Assembly: GCF_034427435.1 (NCBI RefSeq)
Contig: NZ_JAXQNP010000003.1
Span: forward strand, 248,001 to 312,000
Length of the DNA: 64,000 bases
From: Nitrospirillum sp034427435
GTDB taxonomy: Bacteria > Pseudomonadota > Alphaproteobacteria > Azospirillales > Azospirillaceae
Direction: 5' to 3'
Shown here: one piece after another, positions 59,863 through 64,000 of the stretch
Layout: the number at the start of each line of letters is the position of its first letter
Numbering within the stretch: position 1 is the stretch's first letter
The notes under the pieces: model-generated
The model's database searches: none
Seen by the model: only the letters and a program-made list of their open reading frames with translations
Told to the model about the DNA's origin: nothing
Position numbers and translations under genes: made by a program

Positions 59863-61366
59863 CGGCCCGGCGATCCCTCATCAAGGGACCGGGGTCACCC
59901 GTATATTCCGGGGTGCCGGTCATGACGCCGCGGAAGGCGGTCAGCGGGCGGCCCACGCGCAGGCCGGACGCATCGATCTTGAACTCCCGGATGGCGTCCT
60001 CATGCGCCCCGGCCCGGTTCTTCAAGACCGACACCGCCTTGCGCATGCGCCCCTCCGCCTCGAAGAAGCGCAGCAGAAGAACGGCATCCGCGATGTAGGA
60101 GATATTGAGATTGCTGGCCATGCTTCCCATCAATCCCTGCTGCGGATTGATCAGGAAAGTCACAACGCCCTGATGGTTGAGATAGGACAGCAACTCGTGC
60201 ATTTGCAGGATGAGCTGTTTTTCCTGCGGCATGGCCGCCATGTAGCCGTTCAGGCTGTCGATCACCAGCATGCTGATGCCGCGGCTCTCAACCTCATGGC
60301 GGACACGGTAGGTGAATTCACCCGGCGACAGGGCGGCGGGGTCAACCTGCTCCACCCGCAGGCGCCCGCTTTCAAGGTGGCGGGAGATGTCGAGGCCGAA
60401 GGCCGCGGCCCGGGACAGCAAGGTGCCGATGCGCTCATCGAATTCGTAGAGGGTCGCGCACTCCCCCCGTTCGCAGGCGGCATGAAGGTATTGCAGCGTG
60501 ATGGTCGTCTTGCCCGTCCCGGCCGGCCCGGTGATCAGCGTGCTGGTCCCGCGTAGGGGCCCACCGTTCAACATGGCGTCCAGTTCCTTCACGCCGCTGC
60601 CCACCGGCTCCTCCCGATAAGAGGCATGGTGTTGCGAGGCGATCAGCCGGGGATAGATCTCCAGGCCGCCGGTGCGGATGGTGAAGTCGTGGAAGCCGGC
60701 CACAAAGTCCACGCCGCGCAGCTTCTGCACCTGCAGGCGACGCCGGGCGGGGCCGAAGTCAAGGGTAAGCCGTTCCAGGGTCACCACGCCGTGACAGATG
60801 CTGTGCAGGTGGCAGTCCTTGCCGTCGTCCGGCGACGTCATGTCATCGACGAAGATGACGGTGGAATTGCGGCCGGCGAAGAACTGCTTCAGCCCCAAAA
60901 CCTGACGGCGATAGCGCAAGGGGTCCTGCGCCAGCAGGCGCATTTCCGACAGGCTGTCGAAAACGACCCGCTGCGGTTGCACGCGCTCCACCTCCTGCTG
61001 GATCAGGCGCACGGTCTCGCCCAGTTCCACCTCCCACGGATGCAGGATGGATTGCTGGCGCCCGTCGCCCAGGACCGCATCGACGGCGCTCAGCTCGAAA
61101 ACGTCGAAGTCCTCAATGCTCCAGCCGTGGGAGGCGGCGACCACCGCCAGCTCCTCCCGCGTTTCCGACAGGGTGATGTAAAGCGCCCTTTCCCCTGCCG
61201 CCGCGCCAGCGCGCAGGAACTCCAGCGCCAGCGTCGTCTTGCCGGACCCCGGCATTCCTTCCAGCAAGTAGAGCCGCCGGGGTGGCAATCCCCCGCGCAG
61301 GATGGCGTCGAGCCCGGGATTGCCGGTGGAGATTTTCTCCACCACGTCGTGCATCGGCATTTTCAT
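59855..61366 (-). CDS. KaiC-like circadian clock-type ATPase
   Basis: The 503-residue protein has two RecA-like domains as in KaiC. Lys43 and Lys286 lie in the Walker A motifs 'GMPGSGKTTLALEF' and 'GPAGTGKTTITLQY'. The second domain ends with 'GRMRKAVSVLKNRAGAHEDAIREFKI', close to the end of cyanobacterial KaiC. In the phosphosite region the sequence is 'NISYIADAVLLL', so Ser423 matches the KaiC serine but the next residue, threonine in cyanobacteria, is Tyr424. No kaiA or kaiB is in the window. ATG 61366 has AGGAG 8 bases upstream. Confidence 0.88.
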   Translation of the reverse strand: MKMPMHDVVEKISTGNPGLDAILRGGLPPRRLYLLEGMPGSGKTTLALEFLRAGAAAGERALYITLSETREELAVVAASHGWSIEDFDVFELSAVDAVLGDGRQQSILHPWEVELGETVRLIQQEVERVQPQRVVFDSLSEMRLLAQDPLRYRRQVLGLKQFFAGRNSTVIFVDDMTSPDDGKDCHLHSICHGVVTLERLTLDFGPARRRLQVQKLRGVDFVAGFHDFTIRTGGLEIYPRLIASQHHASYREEPVGSGVKELDAMLNGGPLRGTSTLITGPAGTGKTTITLQYLHAACERGECATLYEFDERIGTLLSRAAAFGLDISRHLESGRLRVEQVDPAALSPGEFTYRVRHEVESRGISMLVIDSLNGYMAAMPQEKQLILQMHELLSYLNHQGVVTFLINPQQGLMGSMASNLNISYIADAVLLLRFFEAEGRMRKAVSVLKNRAGAHEDAIREFKIDASGLRVGRPLTAFRGVMTGTPEYTGDPGPLMRDRRADA

Positions 61367-61784
61367 CGTAAACACTCCTGCCCCCCGTGCCTTCATAAAC
61401 GGTCGCTTCCCAAGCCAAGCGGGGCTTAAGGCCAAGCGTGGAGCGAGGCATGACGGCGCGGACACGGTTCCGGCCCACCTGGATCTACCTCGGAAAGTGA
61501 CGGAAACATCGGCATGGCCGCAAAAGTTCCCGGAAAAAGGGAAGGGCCATGAAAGTCCGCACCCCCGCCCCCAAAGGGGGCGCGTCTGATGGCGCCCTAG
61601 CGTTGCGCCAGCGCCGTGCCAGACGGGGCTTGCAATATGCAGCCCCGAGGCTCATGTTGGTCAGGTCGATGTTGCTGCTGGGCTACTGACCGGCGGATGC
61701 CGGCCTTCCCCGTCGTGATTTTGGCGCCCGTGCCGCACTCCCGCGCCGGGCAGCTCCGATCGGGAAAACCCCAGGAGATACCTC
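61367..61784. other. Divergent regulatory region between the KaiC-like gene and cspA
   Basis: This 418-base region separates two divergent genes and should hold both promoters and the cspA leader. Cold-shock genes often have a long structured 5' leader, but none was drawn here. It contains the GGAAC-N17-TGTT motif described separately. Confidence 0.45.
61505..61530 (-). promoter_or_regulatory. Candidate EcfG (general stress) promoter upstream of the KaiC-like gene
   Basis: On the minus strand GGAAC (61530-61526) is followed by 17 bases and TGTT (61508-61505). The alphaproteobacterial general-stress sigma factor EcfG is known to use GGAAC-N16/17-CGTT. The fit is one base off in the -10 half. 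It lies about 140 bases before the start codon. Confidence 0.4.
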
Positions 61785-61994
61785 ATGTCTATCGGTACCG
61801 TGAAGTGGTTTAACAGCACCAAGGGCTTTGGCTTCATTCAGCCCGAGGATGGCACTGCCGACGTGTTCGTCCACATTTCCGCCGTCGAGCGTTCTGGCAT
61901 GGGCAACCTGTCCGAAGGCCAGAAGGTGAGCTTCGAGATCGTCCGCGACCCCCGCAAGGGCAAGTCGTCGGCGGAGAACCTGCGCGCCGCTTGA
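61785..61994 (+). CDS. cspA: Cold-shock protein, CspA family
   Basis: The 69-residue protein is a single cold-shock domain with RNP1 'KGFGFI' and RNP2 'VFVHI', and the family start 'GTVKWFNSTKGFG'. It binds single-stranded RNA and DNA as an RNA chaperone. AGGAG lies 9 bases before the ATG. It is followed by a strong terminator, so it has its own transcript. Confidence 0.97.
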   Translation: MSIGTVKWFNSTKGFGFIQPEDGTADVFVHISAVERSGMGNLSEGQKVSFEIVRDPRKGKSSAENLRAA

Positions 61995-62019
61995 GGCTCG
62001 TGGTTTCGGCTTTTGAAGA

Positions 62020-62054
62020 GCGACGGCATGGCCTCCATGCCGTCGCTTTTTTTT
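62020..62054 (+). terminator. Terminator of cspA
   Basis: A perfect 12-bp stem (62020-62031 with 62035-62046) with a 3-base loop is followed by eight T. Confidence 0.95.
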
Positions 62055-62066
62055 CAGCCTGAAACA

Positions 62067-62157
62067 GGATGCGATCAGATCGCGTCCTGACCCTAACCTG
62101 TTCATGATAGAGCGGATTTTTACGATCAGGTGATTCCATCTGATCGCGCCCCGCTCT
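62067..62157. repeat. Structured palindromic element between cspA and infA
   Basis: Two palindromes sit side by side: a 10-1-10 imperfect palindrome at 62067-62087, and a nested hairpin at 62109-62157 in which AGAGCGG pairs with CCGCTCT and, inside it, CGATCAG pairs with CTGATCG. The nested unit resembles short intergenic palindromes that recur in many alphaproteobacterial genomes; that link is from memory. Confidence 0.6.
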
Positions 62158-62171
62158 AACGGGAGGCCGCG

Positions 62172-62441
62172 ATGGCCAAGGAAGAATACCTCGAATTCGA
62201 GGGTAAGATCGATGAGGCGCTGCCCGATGGCCGCTTCCGGGTCATGTTGGAAAATGGCCACTCGATCATCGCTTACACCGCCGGACGCATGCGCAAAAGC
62301 CGCATCCGGTCCCTGGCTGGCGACCGGGTCACTGTCGAGATGACCCCTTACGACCTGACCAAGGGGCGGATCGTCTTTCGCCACAAGGACGAACGGCCCG
62401 GCACCGTTCCCCTGCATAGGCCAGCGCCGCGCCGGCGCTGA
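62172..62441 (+). CDS. infA: Translation initiation factor IF-1 (infA)
   Basis: The 89-residue protein has the IF-1 S1-like fold: 'YLEFEGKIDEALPDGRFRVMLENGHSIIAYTAGRMRKSRIRSLAGDRVTVEMTPYDLTKGRIVFRHK'-type sequence in outline, with the conserved 'GDRVTVE' and 'YDLTKGRI'. The core is 72 residues and a 17-residue basic tail (ending RPAPRRR) is extra. GGGAGG lies 6 bases before ATG. Since IF-1 is essential and some genomes have a second copy beside cspA, this may be a paralogue. Confidence 0.92.
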   Translation: MAKEEYLEFEGKIDEALPDGRFRVMLENGHSIIAYTAGRMRKSRIRSLAGDRVTVEMTPYDLTKGRIVFRHKDERPGTVPLHRPAPRRR

Positions 62442-62447
62442 GGGTGG

Positions 62448-62558
62448 GTGGCGGGAGGCCGGGATCCGCAGTACCGGATCAAGGTCGACCAAGACGGCCA
62501 GGAACGGGTTGTGCGCGAAAGCCAGCTGGAAGCGGTGCGGACGCCCGCGTCCGCCTGA
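62448..62558 (+). CDS. Possible 36-residue ORF in frame after infA
   Basis: The frame of infA continues after its TGA and stays open to a TGA at 62556. A GTG at 62448 could start a 36-residue product with 'DPQYRIKVDQDGQERVVRESQLEAV'. This has the look of a small beta-rich protein fragment. It may be an own small gene, a remnant, or an infA extension by readthrough. Confidence 0.25.
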   Translation: MAGGRDPQYRIKVDQDGQERVVRESQLEAVRTPASA

Positions 62559-62601
62559 CGCCCACCCCGTCCCCTCTCAACGCCATTTGTGGGAGACCCC
62601 T

Positions 62602-62838
62602 TTGGAAAAGCCCCCGGTAGACCAGGCGAAGGACGGCAACACCCCCGGCGGAGACGATCCGGGACCAGCCCCGGAAACGCCCAAGCCGCCGGAGGTCCGG
62701 CATCTGAAGGAAACCGACCTGTCGGAGGAGGCGCGACAGCGCCTCTATGCCTGCCTGGCGGCGCCCCCCTCCCCCCATCGCTCGAACACCAACCGCTGGC
62801 AGTCCATGCCACGCCGCAGGAAGCTTGAACCCGGCTGA
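62602..62838 (+). CDS. Small hypothetical protein, 78 residues
   Basis: A TTG start at 62602 has GGGAG 6 bases upstream. The product is hydrophilic with a Pro-rich N-terminal half and a helical C-terminus ('HLKETDLSEEARQRLYACLAA' then 'RSNTNRWQSMPRRRK'). No domain was recognised. A stop-free extension upstream exists but has no start signal. Confidence 0.45.
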   Translation: MEKPPVDQAKDGNTPGGDDPGPAPETPKPPEVRHLKETDLSEEARQRLYACLAAPPSPHRSNTNRWQSMPRRRKLEPG

Positions 62839-62869
62839 AACGACGGCGCCGGCACCCAGCCGAACAAGG

Positions 62870-62883
62870 TTGACCTGGGTCAA
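62870..62883. promoter_or_regulatory. FNR/FixK-type operator
   Basis: TTGAC-CTGG-GTCAA is a perfect 5-4-5 palindrome that agrees with the anaerobic FNR/FixK/ANR box (TTGAT/C-N4-A/GTCAA). It lies about 107 bases (centre) before the universal stress protein start, so a transcription start near 62918 would place it at -41.5, the class II activator position. Confidence 0.65.
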
Positions 62884-62983
62884 TGCCCTAAGACGCCGTT
62901 TGGGCGACTGTCCAAACGGCTGGCGACCCGGCATCACGCCCCTCTGGCGTGAACAGGCCGCACCCCACATGAGGGCCGGCACC

Positions 62984-63838
62984 ATGATCAAAGAAATCCT
63001 TGTCCACCTGGATGGCGGCGCCGACGACGACAGCCGCATCCTGCATGCCGACCGCCTGGCGGTGGCGCACCAGGCCCATGTCCGCGGCCTGTACCTGAAT
63101 GTCCTGCCCGACCCGCCGGAAAGCATCGCGCACTACAGCGTCACCCGCGGCGCCCTGGCCGACCATTTGCGGGAGTGCCAGGCGCAGTGCCGGCTGACCG
63201 AGCAGGCGCTGGCGCGGCGGCTGGACGCCCTGTCCGGGCGTCATGAACTCTGCCGGTTCGATCGCGTGGCGGCAGAGGTCGGCGGCCTGATCGCCGATCA
63301 GGCCCGCATGGCCGACGTGCTGGTCGTCCGCACCCCCTATCGGGTCGCCCAGCCAAACCGCGCCAGCGACGTGGTGGAGGCGGCGCTGTTCGGGTCCGGC
63401 CGGGCCGTGTACGTCATTCCGGAGGAGGATCCCTTGCGGCTCCAGCCGCTGGACACGGTCCTGATCGCCTGGAAAAACAGCCGGGAGTCGGCGAACGCCG
63501 TGGCGCAGGCCATGCCGTTCCTGCGCCGCGCCGACCGGGTCGCCATCGCTGTGGTGGAAACGGCGGCCGATGCCCGGCGCGCGGCGGACGGCCATCGCGA
63601 CCACTCCGCCGAGGATCTGGCCCGGTATCTGTCCCACCATGGCGTGACCGCGGAAATCCGGCGGCTGGGCAAATGGGACAATGTCGCCGGCGGATTGTTC
63701 AACGAGGCCGAGCTGTTGAAGGCCGGCCTGATCGTGGCGGGCGCCTACGGCCGGTCCCGCCTGCGCGAATGGGCCCTGGGCGGCGTCACCCGCGACATCC
63801 TGACCAAGACGCCCATCCCGGCCCTGCTGGCCCATTGA
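62984..63838 (+). CDS. Tandem universal stress protein
   Basis: The 284-residue protein has two UspA domains. The first begins 'MIKEILVHLDGGADDDSRI', the second 'LDTVLIAWKNSRESANAVAQAMPFLRRA' and ends with 'LIVAGAYGRSRLREWALGGVTRDILT', the classic Gly-x2-Gly-x9-Gly(S/T)-type nucleotide loop region. USPs of this kind are often induced by low oxygen. GAGGG lies 8 bases before ATG 62984. An alcohol dehydrogenase gene follows after 57 bases and is probably in the same transcript. Confidence 0.88.
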   Translation: MIKEILVHLDGGADDDSRILHADRLAVAHQAHVRGLYLNVLPDPPESIAHYSVTRGALADHLRECQAQCRLTEQALARRLDALSGRHELCRFDRVAAEVGGLIADQARMADVLVVRTPYRVAQPNRASDVVEAALFGSGRAVYVIPEEDPLRLQPLDTVLIAWKNSRESANAVAQAMPFLRRADRVAIAVVETAADARRAADGHRDHSAEDLARYLSHHGVTAEIRRLGKWDNVAGGLFNEAELLKAGLIVAGAYGRSRLREWALGGVTRDILTKTPIPALLAH

Positions 63839-63895
63839 TGAGGGGGGCGGAGCTGCCCCCCAATTCCTTACCCATACTTGATAGGAGACCACCCC

Positions 63896-64000
63896 ATGAA
63901 GGCGCTTGTCTATCAAGGCCCCGGCCGCAAGGCGCTGGAGCAGCGGCCCAAGCCGGAGATCAAGGACCCCGGCGACGCCATCGTCCGCATCACCAAGACC
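63896..64000 (+). CDS. Zinc-dependent alcohol dehydrogenase, 3' end outside window
   Basis: Only the first 35 residues are in the window: 'MKALVYQGPGRKALEQRPKPEIKDPGDAIVRITKT', typical of the GroES-like domain of medium-chain zinc alcohol dehydrogenases. AGGAG precedes the start by 8 bases. It follows the universal stress protein gene, and both are probably controlled by the FNR/FixK-type box upstream. Confidence 0.8.
   Translation, partial: MKALVYQGPGRKALEQRPKPEIKDPGDAIVRITKT

Overview
The window looks like chromosomal DNA of a high-GC alphaproteobacterium, most likely a Rhodospirillales/Azospirillaceae-type organism (Azospirillum, Nitrospirillum or Niveispirillum relatives). This is inferred from gene content: a PopZ-type polar organiser with a DUF2497 tail, the pcm-tolC gene order, a cspA-infA pair, Entner-Doudoroff genes and a general-stress (EcfG-like) promoter motif. 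No phage, plasmid, transposase, integrase or CRISPR array was seen. Genes are dense and GC-rich, apart from two short AT-rich patches (about 22.2-22.85 kb and 34.3-34.9 kb) that look foreign or relic.

Layout. 1-7.5 kb: end of a membrane-anchored helical-repeat protein, a two-HKD phospholipase D-like protein, a TPR-glycosyltransferase, then the rpsF-rpsR-rplI operon with promoter and terminator. 7.5-13.5 kb: a small membrane protein, a secreted HExxH protein, a TetR regulator probably started at CTG, a ferredoxin-VOC pair, a MarR regulator with a nearby palindrome, and a ClC chloride channel with CBS domains. 14.3-18.6 kb: CoxG-, XdhC- and MoeA/MocA-type genes for maturing molybdenum hydroxylases, without the hydroxylase itself. 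18.6-25 kb: a glycosyltransferase-like protein, tandem identical tRNA-Val(CAC) genes, a pteridine-reductase-like SDR, an orphan THI5/NMT1-like binding protein, an AT-rich orphan gene, and a PAS-GGDEF-EAL gene broken at a run of seven G. 25-34 kb: a pseudokinase-like protein with a membrane partner, a plant-type glutaminyl cyclase, an OhrR-like regulator, an APC permease and a FadJ-like protein with a degenerate dehydrogenase half. 35.3-41.3 kb: zwf-edd-eda (no pgl) and a GabD-type dehydrogenase. 41.4-50.6 kb: SulP transporter, glmU, gph, a polytopic membrane protein, a lipoprotein, valS and popZ. 51-54.7 kb: tolC, pcm, tRNA-Cys, a Nudix hydrolase and tRNA-Asn.

The most distinctive region is 54.8-61.5 kb. 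It holds a tightly overlapped three-gene operon of a radical SAM enzyme, a fold-type I PLP enzyme and a SAM-dependent methyltransferase, which I cannot assign to a known pathway. Next to it, on the other strand, a KaiC-type double ATPase overlaps a hybrid histidine kinase with no kaiA or kaiB nearby. The KaiC-like protein has Ser-Tyr where cyanobacterial KaiC has the Ser-Thr phosphosite, and its leader carries an EcfG-like promoter. The window closes with cspA, a structured palindromic element, an IF-1 gene, and a universal stress protein-alcohol dehydrogenase pair behind a perfect FNR/FixK-type box.

Start sites were chosen by Shine-Dalgarno spacing and family alignment from memory. No database search was possible, so gene names rest on motif recognition.
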